64,000 nt of DNA, from IMG/VR virus record IMGVR_UViG_3300009185_000001, positions 1 through 64,000 of that record. The stretch is one strand, 5' to 3'. Positions 7,306 through 15,101 of this stretch are shown here, piece by piece. Below the pieces are notes generated by a model that saw only the letters and a program-made list of their open reading frames with translations, ran no database searches and had not been told where the DNA came from. Made by a program: the position numbers and the translations under genes. This DNA comes from a virus. The number at the start of each line of letters is the position of its first letter. Position 1 is the first letter of the stretch.

Positions 7306-8412
7306 ATGGCTATATTCAACGAAAAGGAAAAACAAAAATTAATCGACTTTGCTATTTCTCTCAGAAAAGAGGGAAAGACAAATACTGAAATTTCAACATT
7401 ATTGAACATTCCTCGTTCAACACTATTTGGTTGGATTGGTGGAAGCACTAAAAAAATTATCATCGAAGAGACTATTACAACAGATGAAAACGATTTGTTC
7501 AATGTTAATTCTCTTCAAAGTTTATACAACAACATTCAAAGCAAGGATGAAACTATTCTAAAATTTATTGAGAATATTAAGCCTATTAGTTATCCTGCTC
7601 CTGTCAGGAGTAAAGTTTCTCAATCTCCAAATAAAATTGCAGTCGTTATTGGTGATCTTCATTTCGGAATGGAGCATCAACCCACTATTGAGATTTTTTA
7701 CCAAGTAGTTTCTGATTTGAAACCAGAAAAGGTAATTCTCAATGGAGATACTCTTGATATGTTTGCTATTAGCAAATATCCAAAGGACGCTCGACATTTT
7801 CAGTCCCTATCAGATGAACAACAAAGGTATCATAAATTTTTGAAAATTCTTCATGATATTACAGTTGATTGGGATTGTGAAATTCTAGAAACGAATGCAA
7901 ATCATTCTGGAAATAGTCAAGAAGGTCGTTATTGGCGGTACATTAGCCAAGGAATTGGAACTCTTGCTTGTCTTCCAAGGGTTCAAGAACTATTGAGCTA
8001 TCAGAATGTATTTTTCCCACAAGAAGATTGGTGCAGGATTAAACTGGTCGATAGTGTAATTCTACCAACAAATCTCATCGTTCAGCATGGAACGGTTGTA
8101 CGGAAACATGGAGGAATGTCTGCTAGGGGAGAATTTGAAAAGATTCTTGCATCGACATTGACTAATCATACTCATCGATTTGGCTGTTCTTCTCAGCGTT
8201 TTCCTTCTGCTGGTCATCGAGAGGAACAAACATTTGTAAACTATGAGAATGCCTGTGCCTGTAGGTTTGATGTTGATTATGTTCAAAACGCAAACTGGCA
8301 AAATGGATTTGCTGTTGTGAATTATACAGATAATACGATTGGCGTTGAACAAGTTGTTGTTCATGGAAACAAGGCTACCGTTTGTTCATTGAATAAAACT
8401 ATAAGGGTTTAA
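7306..8412 (+). CDS. Metallophosphoesterase with N-terminal helix-turn-helix
   Basis: A 368-residue protein. Residues 1-45 look like a helix-turn-helix of the transposase/Hin type (EGKTNTEISTLLNIPRSTLF). From about residue 112 it is a calcineurin-like phosphoesterase: GDLHFG, then ILNGDTLD, then NANHSGN (the GNH(D/E) position), a conserved QHGTVVRKHGG and TNHTHRFG. These supply the usual Asp/His/Asn metal ligands. Phage proteins of this architecture are common but their substrate (nucleic acid or nucleotide) is not settled. It has its own sigma-70-type promoter. Confidence 0.75.
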   Translation: MAIFNEKEKQKLIDFAISLRKEGKTNTEISTLLNIPRSTLFGWIGGSTKKIIIEETITTDENDLFNVNSLQSLYNNIQSKDETILKFIENIKPISYPAPVRSKVSQSPNKIAVVIGDLHFGMEHQPTIEIFYQVVSDLKPEKVILNGDTLDMFAISKYPKDARHFQSLSDEQQRYHKFLKILHDITVDWDCEILETNANHSGNSQEGRYWRYISQGIGTLACLPRVQELLSYQNVFFPQEDWCRIKLVDSVILPTNLIVQHGTVVRKHGGMSARGEFEKILASTLTNHTHRFGCSSQRFPSAGHREEQTFVNYENACACRFDVDYVQNANWQNGFAVVNYTDNTIGVEQVVVHGNKATVCSLNKTIRV

Positions 8413-8457
8413 TTTTTTTAATACTATTATATCCAATCTAGTGTAAATAGTTTGGAT

Positions 8458-8622
8458 ATGATAACAAACGAATTAACACTCTTAACAAACATTGATAATA
8501 AATTAGGTCAGATAGTAGATAGATTAAACAATACTACAATAACAGAAACCAATCCAGAAATAGAAACTGAGGAATCAGAAGTAAATTCTAACTCAAGATT
8601 ACTATTGGAAGTAATAGTTTAA
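8458..8622 (+). CDS. Micro-protein upstream of lysis cassette
   Basis: A 54-residue open frame (MITNELTLLTNIDNKLGQ...) not overlapped by any other gene and ending one base before the spanin-like gene. The first half looks like a short coiled coil and the second half is Glu/Thr/Asn-rich. A late-type GTGTAAATAG sits about 9 bases before the ATG, the same arrangement as at other late genes, which is the main reason to call it real. Confidence 0.5.
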   Translation: MITNELTLLTNIDNKLGQIVDRLNNTTITETNPEIETEESEVNSNSRLLLEVIV

Positions 8623-8623
8623 T

Positions 8624-9193
8624 ATGAAAATATTATTGCTTCCAATAGTTTCTTTCTTTTTACTGAGTTGTACTGTTTACACAGAAAAACAATCGGAAGC
8701 ATTGTCAAAAACTGTATATGCTGCCAAAGATTCATTGGATTCTGCTAGATTGGATTTAACAGATAACTATCTTACAGAAGCATCCCGAATAGTTCGTCCT
8801 CCGAAGGAAAGAATTGAAATCAAGTCTATATATAAATCTTCTACTATAGAACAAGGCAAAAAAAGAGTTTTGGTCGTTCCTGAAAAATATAAAAATGATA
8901 CAGTAATTGTAGTAAGCTCGATTGAATATGATCAGCTTTTAAAAGACAAAGAAGTATATAAGCAGATACAAGAAGATAATACAAGACTAATAGAAACTAA
9001 AAAAACCGTAGACGAAGAATTAATTAAACAACAAGAATATAATAATAAGATGGTTAAAGATCTTAATAATATGCAAAGAAAGCTAGTGGAAAAGGATCTT
9101 GCCATATTACAAAGAAATATTGTTATTGCATTACTGAGTTTGATTATAGCATTTGGTATTTATATTAGATTCAAAGGTGGTTTAGTATTTTAA
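8624..9193 (+). CDS. Putative unimolecular spanin (lipoprotein with C-terminal TM)
   Basis: A 189-residue protein. Its N-terminus is a lipoprotein signal with lipobox L-L-S-C (Cys16). Then comes a long charged region that becomes coiled coil (about residues 100-160), and a C-terminal transmembrane helix (about 162-180) followed by a short basic tail. Outer-membrane lipid anchor plus inner-membrane C-terminal helix in one chain is the topology of unimolecular spanins such as T1 gp11, which fuse outer and inner membranes at the end of lysis. It lies directly before a putative holin and an endolysin. Spanin function is inferred from topology and context. Confidence 0.6.
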   Translation: MKILLLPIVSFFLLSCTVYTEKQSEALSKTVYAAKDSLDSARLDLTDNYLTEASRIVRPPKERIEIKSIYKSSTIEQGKKRVLVVPEKYKNDTVIVVSSIEYDQLLKDKEVYKQIQEDNTRLIETKKTVDEELIKQQEYNNKMVKDLNNMQRKLVEKDLAILQRNIVIALLSLIIAFGIYIRFKGGLVF

Positions 9194-9218
9194 TCCTCGT
9201 ATAAACTAAGTAGTTTAT

Positions 9219-9650
9219 ATGTGGCAGAATATTGTAGGAATTACAAAAAGCGCAACAGCCTTTTTACAAAATGGAGTTGCACCCCCAAATACACCAGAGT
9301 TTTTAAAAAAAACAATGGAAGATCAAAATCATTTTTCTTCCAAGAAGTTTTTTATAATTTTTACTTCTATTTTAATGTTAGCTATTCTTTATTACTCAAG
9401 TGTTTTTATTTTGAGCTTATTCAGTTCACCGGAGCATATAACAGCTTATGTAACAATTTTTTCCAAAACTATAGAAATATTTGCGATTATTATAGCTGCA
9501 TATCTTGGGGTCCAATGTGCAGTTGATTTAAAATATAATAGTTCATCCAATGCATCATCACAAGGATACACAGAAATAATAAAAAAAGATATTGTTTTAA
9601 CTAATAATGCAAAAGAAGATGATTATAATATTTCGGAGGTAGAAGTATGA
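9219..9650 (+). CDS. Putative holin (two-TM membrane protein)
   Basis: A 143-residue protein with a soluble N-terminal ~45 residues, two hydrophobic helices (about 46-68 and 80-103) and an acidic soluble tail. It lies between the spanin-like gene and the endolysin and overlaps the endolysin start by four bases, which is the usual place of a holin. An ACTAAGTAG late-type motif sits just before the ATG. No sequence family recognised, so the holin call is contextual. Confidence 0.5.
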   Translation: MWQNIVGITKSATAFLQNGVAPPNTPEFLKKTMEDQNHFSSKKFFIIFTSILMLAILYYSSVFILSLFSSPEHITAYVTIFSKTIEIFAIIIAAYLGVQCAVDLKYNSSSNASSQGYTEIIKKDIVLTNNAKEDDYNISEVEV

Positions 9651-10258
9651 AACTTCCATCACCAAAAGCATTAGCATTAATATTAGAATATGAAGTAGGA
9701 GGAGGCAAATCTTACTATGAAAAATATTTATCCAAACCAACATGGCCCGGCGGGGCAAGTGGATTTACTTTAGGAATCGGTGTAGATTGTGCGTATTATT
9801 CTCCAACAGAACTTGAAAAGTTATTTTATTTTCTTCCAAAAGAACAATTAGAAATCGTCAAAGGTGCTTCTGGCAAAACAAGCCAAGCAGGAAAAGAATA
9901 TACAAAATTGCATAAAGATAGTGGAATAGTAATTTCATGGGACCAAGCACTTGAAATGTTTAATAACTTAACATGGACAAAATTTTCTAAACTCGCAGAA
10001 AAAGCATTTCCAGAATTGGATAAATTGTGTGATGATGCCTACGGAGCAATCGTTTCTTTGGTGTTTAATAGAGGTTCTTCAATGTCTGGAGATAGTCGTT
10101 TAGAAATGCGTAATATAAGAGCCTTGGTTCCTAAAAGAGATTATAAGGGCATTGCCAAGGAATTGCGTAAAATGAAGCGTATATGGCAAGGTAAGGGCTT
10201 GGATGGACTATTATCAAGAAGAGAAGCAGAAGCTAAATTAGTAGAAACTTGTGTATGA
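9647..10258 (+). CDS. Endolysin, lysozyme-like muramidase
   Basis: A 203-residue protein resembling the pesticin/T4-lysozyme-like group of phage muramidases. The N-terminal helix ALILEYEVGGG contains the candidate catalytic Glu (E14 or E16). It is followed by WPGGASGFTLGIGVDCAY, the glycine-rich active-site strand, and later SLVFNRG, a conserved helix block. There is no signal peptide, so it should need the holin to reach peptidoglycan. It is translationally coupled to the upstream holin candidate. Confidence 0.75.
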   Translation: MKLPSPKALALILEYEVGGGKSYYEKYLSKPTWPGGASGFTLGIGVDCAYYSPTELEKLFYFLPKEQLEIVKGASGKTSQAGKEYTKLHKDSGIVISWDQALEMFNNLTWTKFSKLAEKAFPELDKLCDDAYGAIVSLVFNRGSSMSGDSRLEMRNIRALVPKRDYKGIAKELRKMKRIWQGKGLDGLLSRREAEAKLVETCV

Positions 10259-10506
10259 GCCTATCAAATATATATCTAAATCAAGTAAAACATAATCCGG
10301 TAAATATGTTTAGCAGTTCTTTTGGAGGAATGCCAACTATTGAGAAAGATCCGACTATTCTTGGATTGGAACAACAGCTATTTGACAAATTTCAGGAGAT
10401 AAATCCTCCCGAAGAGATTAAATCTCCTATTAACATAAAGCCAAACACCGTGGAAGATGCTATCAGAGAATTATTAGAATTACAAAAAAATAATTCTTTC
10501 CAGTAA
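10255..10506 (+). CDS. Small hypothetical protein after endolysin
   Basis: About 83 residues. The ATG at 10255 overlaps the endolysin stop (ATGA); an ATG at 10249 is also in frame. It has a Pro/Ile-rich middle and an acidic helical end. No family recognised. Confidence 0.5.
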   Translation: MSLSNIYLNQVKHNPVNMFSSSFGGMPTIEKDPTILGLEQQLFDKFQEINPPEEIKSPINIKPNTVEDAIRELLELQKNNSFQ

Positions 10507-10539
10507 TGCTTATAAAAAAGGATAAATATATGCAAGCAT

Positions 10540-10962
10540 ATGTCAGAGATAGATCCACCCACAGGAGAAACAGAGCCAAAAAGCATTGTCGATAAGTTAG
10601 TAGTATTTGAATTGACTCATCGTGCCTTTTTGAATGTTATTTTCAAACCATTATTGACCGTTATGGTTTTTCTTGCTATGGGCTATTATACTATGTGGTT
10701 ATCAACAAATTATGTAAAAGCAGATAAATTTACTGCATATGTTGAAAAACAAATTCAATCTGACAAAGTACAAGACGAAATTTTAAAAACTAGATTTGAA
10801 ATTACACAAACAAAATTAGAAACAATTATAAATCAACAAACTGCATATACAGAGCAGTTAAAAGCATATAATCAAGTCTTATCTAATTTTCAAAAACAAG
10901 TGGACTCTATTGATAGTAGACTTGTGTATTTGGAAAGAAGAAACTATTCTAAATCACCATAA
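10540..10962 (+). CDS. Membrane-anchored coiled-coil protein
   Basis: A 140-residue protein. A cytoplasmic-type N-terminus of about 33 residues is followed by one transmembrane helix (about 35-56) and a long coiled-coil region to the end. This resembles an inner-membrane spanin or an accessory lysis protein, and it lies just after the endolysin. GGATAAATAT lies before the ATG. If 8624-9193 is not a complete spanin, this could be an inner-membrane partner. Confidence 0.5.
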   Translation: MSEIDPPTGETEPKSIVDKLVVFELTHRAFLNVIFKPLLTVMVFLAMGYYTMWLSTNYVKADKFTAYVEKQIQSDKVQDEILKTRFEITQTKLETIINQQTAYTEQLKAYNQVLSNFQKQVDSIDSRLVYLERRNYSKSP

Positions 10963-10976
10963 TAGAATAATATTTC

Positions 10977-11147
10977 ATGAAAACTTTAAGCTATAGACAA
11001 GGAGTTGTAAATACAAATTTACACCCTACTCTACTAAATGGTCAAATCGTTTATATATTAGAAGATAATCAAGATTTTTATAAAGTCAAAGTTTGTAACA
11101 ATTCAAGGGTTGAGATTATAGAAAAAAAATATATTTTAATAAATTGA
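10977..11147 (+). CDS. Micro-protein
   Basis: A 56-residue open frame (MKTLSYRQGVVNTNLHPTLL...) that looks like a small beta-rich domain: GQIVYILEDNQDFYKVKV and VEIIEKKYILIN. It lies 14 bases after the coiled-coil gene in the same direction. No family known. Confidence 0.45.
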   Translation: MKTLSYRQGVVNTNLHPTLLNGQIVYILEDNQDFYKVKVCNNSRVEIIEKKYILIN

Positions 11148-11180
11148 CTTTATTGTTTAGAGGTGATAAGTTTTAATAAC

Positions 11181-11255
11181 GCCTGTGTAGCTCAGTGGTA
11201 GAGCAACGGTTTTGTAAACCGTCTGTCATCGGTTCAAATCCGATCTCAGGCTCCA
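11181..11255 (+). tRNA. tRNA-Thr (anticodon TGT)
   Basis: A full cloverleaf with encoded CCA. Acceptor GCCTGTG/CTCAGGC (one T-T mismatch), D-arm GCTC/GAGC, anticodon arm ACGGT-TTTGTAA-ACCGT giving TGT, and T-arm ATCGG-TTCAAAT-CCGAT. Reads ACA codons, which should be common in this AT-rich genome. Confidence 0.9.
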
Positions 11256-11258
11256 TAT

Positions 11259-11331
11259 GCGGTTGAAGAGAAACAGCAGACTCGTCTCCCTTTCACGGAG
11301 AAGACAGCGGGGGCAGCACCCGTCAACCGTA
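11259..11331 (+). tRNA. tRNA-Glu-like gene (anticodon TTC) with degenerate D- and T-loops
   Basis: Folds with correct cloverleaf geometry, 72 positions plus A73. Acceptor GCGGTTG/CAACCGT; D-stem GAG/CTC; anticodon stem TCTCC/GGAGA with loop CTTTCAC, identical to the bacterial tRNA-Glu loop (anticodon 11292-11294); variable region AGACA; T-stem GCGGG/CCCGT. But the D-loop (AAACAGCAGA) lacks the GG pair and the T-loop is GGCAGCA instead of TTCRANY. The encoded end is ACC-T, not CCA. It may be a decayed tRNA or one used outside translation. Confidence 0.55.
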
Positions 11332-11413
11332 CCTTACCTCTATTAGAAAATTTTCATTAAAAATGTATACAGTTTATGATAAGTTGTTAATAGCTTTGAT
11401 GCTAAAAATAATT

Positions 11414-11500
11414 GGATGATTAATTTAACTGGCGTTAAACCTAGTCTTGAAAACTAGCGGTGCTGAAAGGCATGGGGATCGATACCTCAGTCATCCGCCA
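11414..11500 (+). tRNA. tRNA-Ser (anticodon TGA)
   Basis: A class II tRNA with encoded CCA. Acceptor GGATGAT/GTCATCC, D-loop with GG, anticodon stem CTAGT/ACTAG with loop CTTGAAA giving TGA (11448-11450), a long variable arm (about 11458-11473) and T-arm ending in CTC. Followed by a T-run. Confidence 0.88.
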
Positions 11501-11509
11501 TTTTTTTTG

Positions 11510-11537
11510 TTGACATTTTCAGAAAAAAAACTATAAT
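11510..11537 (+). promoter_or_regulatory. Consensus sigma-70 promoter before RNA ligase
   Basis: TTGACA at 11510-11515, a 16-base spacer, TATAAT at 11532-11537. The ATG at 11545 is only 8 bases after the -10, so the mRNA would start at or beside the start codon. Confidence 0.7.
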
Positions 11538-11544
11538 ACTGATT

Positions 11545-12558
11545 ATGAAATTAGCATCAGTAGAAATCCTAAAAAACGTTCGTGAGCATCCTAATGCTGA
11601 TTCCTTAGAACTTTGTGAAGTTCTTGGATGGCAAACGGTAGTAAAAAAAGGAATCCATAAAGAAGGAGATATGGTTGTATTCATTACGATTGATACAATC
11701 GTTCCTCGATGTCAATGGTCAGAATTTCTAGTAGATTCTAAAAATCCAGACAAACCAATTAGGCTTAAAAATATAAAACTTCGTGGAGAATATAGTTCAG
11801 GATTGGTTATACCTCTCAGTGAATTTCCTGATCAATTTACAGAAACTACTGTTATTGGTGAGGATTTAACTACTTTGCTTGGTATTCAAAAGTATGTGAA
11901 GGAAATCCCTGCAAATCTTTCCGGAGAAACATTGGGAGATTTTCCAACAAGTATTATCTCTAAAACAGATGAAGACAATGGGCTGAATGATCCAAATTTA
12001 GTTGAAAAGGTTCTCAATCACGATTCTCATATCACAGTAACAAGCAAACTCGATGGAAGTTCTATAACTCTAATTGTTGAAGATGGTGTACTTACACAAG
12101 TTTGTACAAGGAATCTTTCCAAGAAAGAGACCGAAAATAATACATTCTGGAAAGCCGCAAAAAAACTTACCATTCCAGAAAATTGGACAGGAACAATTCA
12201 GGGTGAACTTTGTGGAAATGGAATCCAACGAAATCAGCTTAAATTGGAAGATGTTAAGATCTTTGTATTTCAAATCAGTGAAAACAAAAAATACATGACC
12301 TACGAAGAGATGAAAGATTTTTGCGAAAATTCTTTACATTGTGATATCGTTCCACTAGTATGTAAATTAGGTTTAGAAGAACAAATAAAACTTTGGGTAA
12401 ATCCATTGCAAAAACTTCAAGAACTTGCAGACAAACAAAAATATCCAAGTGGTTTAGACGGAGAAGGAATCGTAGTAAGACCATCATCTTATCCAAAAAG
12501 TTATTCATCTCGTCGCCCACTTGGATTTAAACTCATCAACCGAAACTATAAAGACTAA
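11545..12558 (+). CDS. RNA ligase, Rnl5/DraRnl-like
   Basis: A 337-residue ATP-dependent RNA ligase. An N-terminal OB-like domain (about 1-115; NADSLELCEVLGWQTVVKKG, VVFITIDTIVP) precedes the nucleotidyltransferase domain, the arrangement of Deinococcus-type Rnl5 nick-sealing ligases. Motif I is KLDGS at 168-172, with Lys168 expected to take the AMP. Later, GELCG and GLDGEGIVVR look like motifs III/IV and FKLIN like motif V. It is placed beside the tRNA cluster, so repair of cut tRNA or RNA is a reasonable role. Confidence 0.75.
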   Translation: MKLASVEILKNVREHPNADSLELCEVLGWQTVVKKGIHKEGDMVVFITIDTIVPRCQWSEFLVDSKNPDKPIRLKNIKLRGEYSSGLVIPLSEFPDQFTETTVIGEDLTTLLGIQKYVKEIPANLSGETLGDFPTSIISKTDEDNGLNDPNLVEKVLNHDSHITVTSKLDGSSITLIVEDGVLTQVCTRNLSKKETENNTFWKAAKKLTIPENWTGTIQGELCGNGIQRNQLKLEDVKIFVFQISENKKYMTYEEMKDFCENSLHCDIVPLVCKLGLEEQIKLWVNPLQKLQELADKQKYPSGLDGEGIVVRPSSYPKSYSSRRPLGFKLINRNYKD

Positions 12559-12559
12559 T

Positions 12560-12739
12560 ATGTATAAACTAGAAAGAAAAGAAAATGCAGGAAATTGGTA
12601 TCAAGTTATGTTGTCTCCTTTTAAAACAAGGGAAGATATTATAGAATATCATGCAAAATATAGCAAATATTACCCGCATACCAATACTTCATACCGAGTT
12701 ACAAATCTTGAAACCGGAGGAATGAAAGTAATTCGATGA
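12560..12739 (+). CDS. Small hypothetical protein
   Basis: A 59-residue protein (MYKLERKENAGNWYQVM...) beginning one base after the ligase stop and overlapping the next start by four bases. Short aromatic-rich sequence; no family recognised. Confidence 0.5.
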   Translation: MYKLERKENAGNWYQVMLSPFKTREDIIEYHAKYSKYYPHTNTSYRVTNLETGGMKVIR

Positions 12740-12930
12740 AAGATACATATAAAGAAGCAGCAGAAGTAGGAGAGATTAAAGATCAAGTATCAATTATGCA
12801 AGATGATATATTGGATATATACACAAAAAATCCAAAAGAATGTAAAAACCTTCTCGTTGAGCTTTCAAAAATTAACAAAGAATTGGATGAACTGGATGCA
12901 GAATATGATATTCTTATAAAGCAATTGTGA
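12736..12930 (+). CDS. Small coiled-coil protein
   Basis: A 64-residue acidic helical protein, ending NKELDELDAEYDILIKQL. It is coupled to the upstream gene by ATGA. Its stop codon sits in the loop of a terminator hairpin. Confidence 0.5.
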   Translation: MKDTYKEAAEVGEIKDQVSIMQDDILDIYTKNPKECKNLLVELSKINKELDELDAEYDILIKQL

Positions 12931-12947
12931 TTGCTTTATAGTATTTT
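12915..12947 (+). terminator. Rho-independent terminator overlapping a stop codon
   Basis: Perfect 11-bp stem TATAAAGCAAT (12915-12925) / ATTGCTTTATA (12930-12940), loop TGTG, then GTATTTTT. It ends the plus-strand ligase operon before the convergent 12968-13825 gene; the stop codon TGA (12928-12930) lies at the loop. Confidence 0.75.
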
Positions 12948-12967
12948 TAATGTTAAGTCTTAAAAAA

Positions 12968-13825
12968 TTAAGCAGTTAGCGTTCTACAATAAGAGGTATA
13001 ATCAACCCAACCGAAGGAATCATATCTTTTAAATCCATCTATGTTGATGTATGCACTATATCCATCGTCTACATTTATAAATGTACCATATGAAACAAAA
13101 ACCGGAGTTCTATTGCTATTGCCAAAATAAAAGCTATAAGCATTTGGAAGTATTACTTCGGTGATCGCAGAAGCAGCATTTAAAATACTTTTTGTAGCAA
13201 CTATCATTTTTGCACTTAGAGGAACATTTACAGGAGTTATATATTGTCTAGAATTCCAAACAATATCAGTAAGAACCCATTGCTGAAAATCTTCAACGAA
13301 ATTTGAACTTACAGGTGCTGTGTTATTATTTAAAACCCAATTAACAGCAAGTCCAACTGCTCCGCAAGTTGTTGAAAGACTTCCTCCTTGACCTCTTCTT
13401 TTTACATATCCAACATCCCCATCGATAGTGATTCCGAGATGCGGCATTACATTAAGATATAATGCACCAGATACTGCTGGAATATGACTAGCCCATGCAA
13501 TTAAACCAACAGTTCCTGCAAATGGATAGCCACCAATTCCACCTTCCATAAACGGTCCTAGAAATGGTTGTAAGGAAACTGGTTGCTGTCCTATATTATT
13601 ATTTCCGTATATAGGAGCATCTATATCATCTGCACAAATTGACTGAGCCATTAAAACGGTATTTGTATTAAAACCAGAAACATTTTTAATAAGTGTTGCT
13701 GCAATACTGCCAAAGCTTTGTGCTGTAATTGCACTTGATAATTTAAAAGAATTTGTGGAACTATTATCTCCCCAACTGTAATTAACAGAAGTAACCTTTT
13801 GGGTATATGTTGTTGGATTTGCCAT
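12968..13825 (-). CDS. LCIB-like beta-carbonic-anhydrase-domain protein (short paralogue)
   Basis: A 285-residue protein. The blocks SICADDIDAP, GGIGGYPFAGTVGLIAWASH, MPHLGITIDGDVGYVKRRGQ and STTCGAV follow the order of the LCIB/LCIC beta-carbonic-anhydrase domain. They would supply zinc ligands Cys64, His129 and Cys154 with Asp66 close by. LCIB-family enzymes interconvert CO2 and bicarbonate. The remaining sequence is compatible with a structural protein (late-type strand, next to a paralogue with a virion-like N-terminal extension). The family call is from recalled motifs; activity is unproven. Confidence 0.55.
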   Translation of the reverse strand: MANPTTYTQKVTSVNYSWGDNSSTNSFKLSSAITAQSFGSIAATLIKNVSGFNTNTVLMAQSICADDIDAPIYGNNNIGQQPVSLQPFLGPFMEGGIGGYPFAGTVGLIAWASHIPAVSGALYLNVMPHLGITIDGDVGYVKRRGQGGSLSTTCGAVGLAVNWVLNNNTAPVSSNFVEDFQQWVLTDIVWNSRQYITPVNVPLSAKMIVATKSILNAASAITEVILPNAYSFYFGNSNRTPVFVSYGTFINVDDGYSAYINIDGFKRYDSFGWVDYTSYCRTLTA

Positions 13826-13828
13826 AAT

Positions 13829-15034
13829 TTATAGTAAAGTGTTTTTAAATGCTGTTGTATAGTCTACCCATCCCGAAGAATTGTATTTAGCAAAGCTGCT
13901 TACATCTACATACGCATCATATCCATCATCAGTATTTATGAATGTTCCAGAGCAGAAATATACATCTGGAGCAAATCCTACACTAGCAGCAATAGCATAT
14001 GCAGCTGGAAGATTTGTTTCTACCCAAGATTGTATAGCACTTCTTATTATTTCCGTAGCAACTCTCATTCTATCGGCGGGAGCAGTAGCTAAAAGCGTAC
14101 TTCTATTATTCCATAGAATATTTGTTAATGTAAATTGTTGATAATCATCTTTAACAGAAAATGCAAATGATGTGTTAGGATCTACTGCATTTGAAGCCAC
14201 AACGGTTGAAATTGCTAAGTCAACGGCTCCACAAGTGGAAGATAATATTCCTCCCTGTCCTCTTCTTTTCATAAATCCAACGTCTCCGTCAAATGTGATT
14301 CCAATATGAGGAGCAGCATATAAGAAAAGTGCTCCACTCAAAGCGGTTGTTGTATGTGTTAACCATGCAACCAATCCAGTAATTCCAGTGTGAGGATAGC
14401 CTGCTAATCCACCAGCCATAAATGCTCCGAGATATGAAGACATTGAAACCGGAAATTGTCCTATGTTTCCAATAAACTTAGGAGCATCCACATCGTCAGA
14501 ACATATAGATTCTGCTACAACAATGTTATCGGGAGTATATCCAAATTCTGATTGTATAAAGTTTATTGTTTTAGAACCAAATGTTTCTGATAATAATGCA
14601 TTTGGATATATTTGCTGTATTGTGGATGAATAAGAATCGGCGGAATTATATGCCATTACTGCTCCGTATGCTAATGTAATATTACGAATTTCTGTTTTAA
14701 ATTCAAATCCAACGGGCAATTCATAAACTGGTAATCTTCCGGTGGTTGTATTAATTGCTGTCAATCCAGAAATTTTACATGCGGACAAAACCTTTATACT
14801 TTGAAAGTTTCCATCATGCTGTAATTTATCATCAATAACAACAAATCCATTGCTATTGGGTTCATTTACAATTAAAGAATTTAATGCTTTATTAGTTTCT
14901 TGTAAGTTAACTATATAACCAGTCTGTGCGAACAATGCTCGATTTTGATCATTGTTTACTTTTATCCAAGAATTATTCCAACCAACATTTGGATTTATTG
15001 GATTACTAGCAATTACTGGTGTTAAAGATGCCAT
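13829..15034 (-). CDS. LCIB-like beta-carbonic-anhydrase-domain protein with N-terminal extension
   Basis: A 401-residue paralogue of the next gene. Residues about 165-401 align with it along their whole length, with candidate zinc ligands Cys178, His243 and Cys268 and Asp180 (ESICSDDVDAP, APHIGITFDGDVGFMKRRGQ, SSTCGAV). The first ~150 residues are a beta-rich domain (VYELPVGFEFKTEIRNITLA, GAVMAYNSA) of the kind seen in phage decoration proteins. GGATAAGTAT upstream matches the late motif. A virion-attached carbonic-anhydrase-like protein is plausible; alternatively the fold is used only as a scaffold. Confidence 0.55.
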   Translation of the reverse strand: MASLTPVIASNPINPNVGWNNSWIKVNNDQNRALFAQTGYIVNLQETNKALNSLIVNEPNSNGFVVIDDKLQHDGNFQSIKVLSACKISGLTAINTTTGRLPVYELPVGFEFKTEIRNITLAYGAVMAYNSADSYSSTIQQIYPNALLSETFGSKTINFIQSEFGYTPDNIVVAESICSDDVDAPKFIGNIGQFPVSMSSYLGAFMAGGLAGYPHTGITGLVAWLTHTTTALSGALFLYAAPHIGITFDGDVGFMKRRGQGGILSSTCGAVDLAISTVVASNAVDPNTSFAFSVKDDYQQFTLTNILWNNRSTLLATAPADRMRVATEIIRSAIQSWVETNLPAAYAIAASVGFAPDVYFCSGTFINTDDGYDAYVDVSSFAKYNSSGWVDYTTAFKNTLL

Positions 15035-15101
15035 GTTATATCATACTTATCCTTTATAATGTTTTTTATTAATATTATTTTAAAATATACTAAGTAGTTT
15101 T

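Noticed and set aside
11259-11331. Ordinary tRNA-Glu
   Set aside because: The D-loop and T-loop consensus bases are missing, so normal translation use cannot be assumed.
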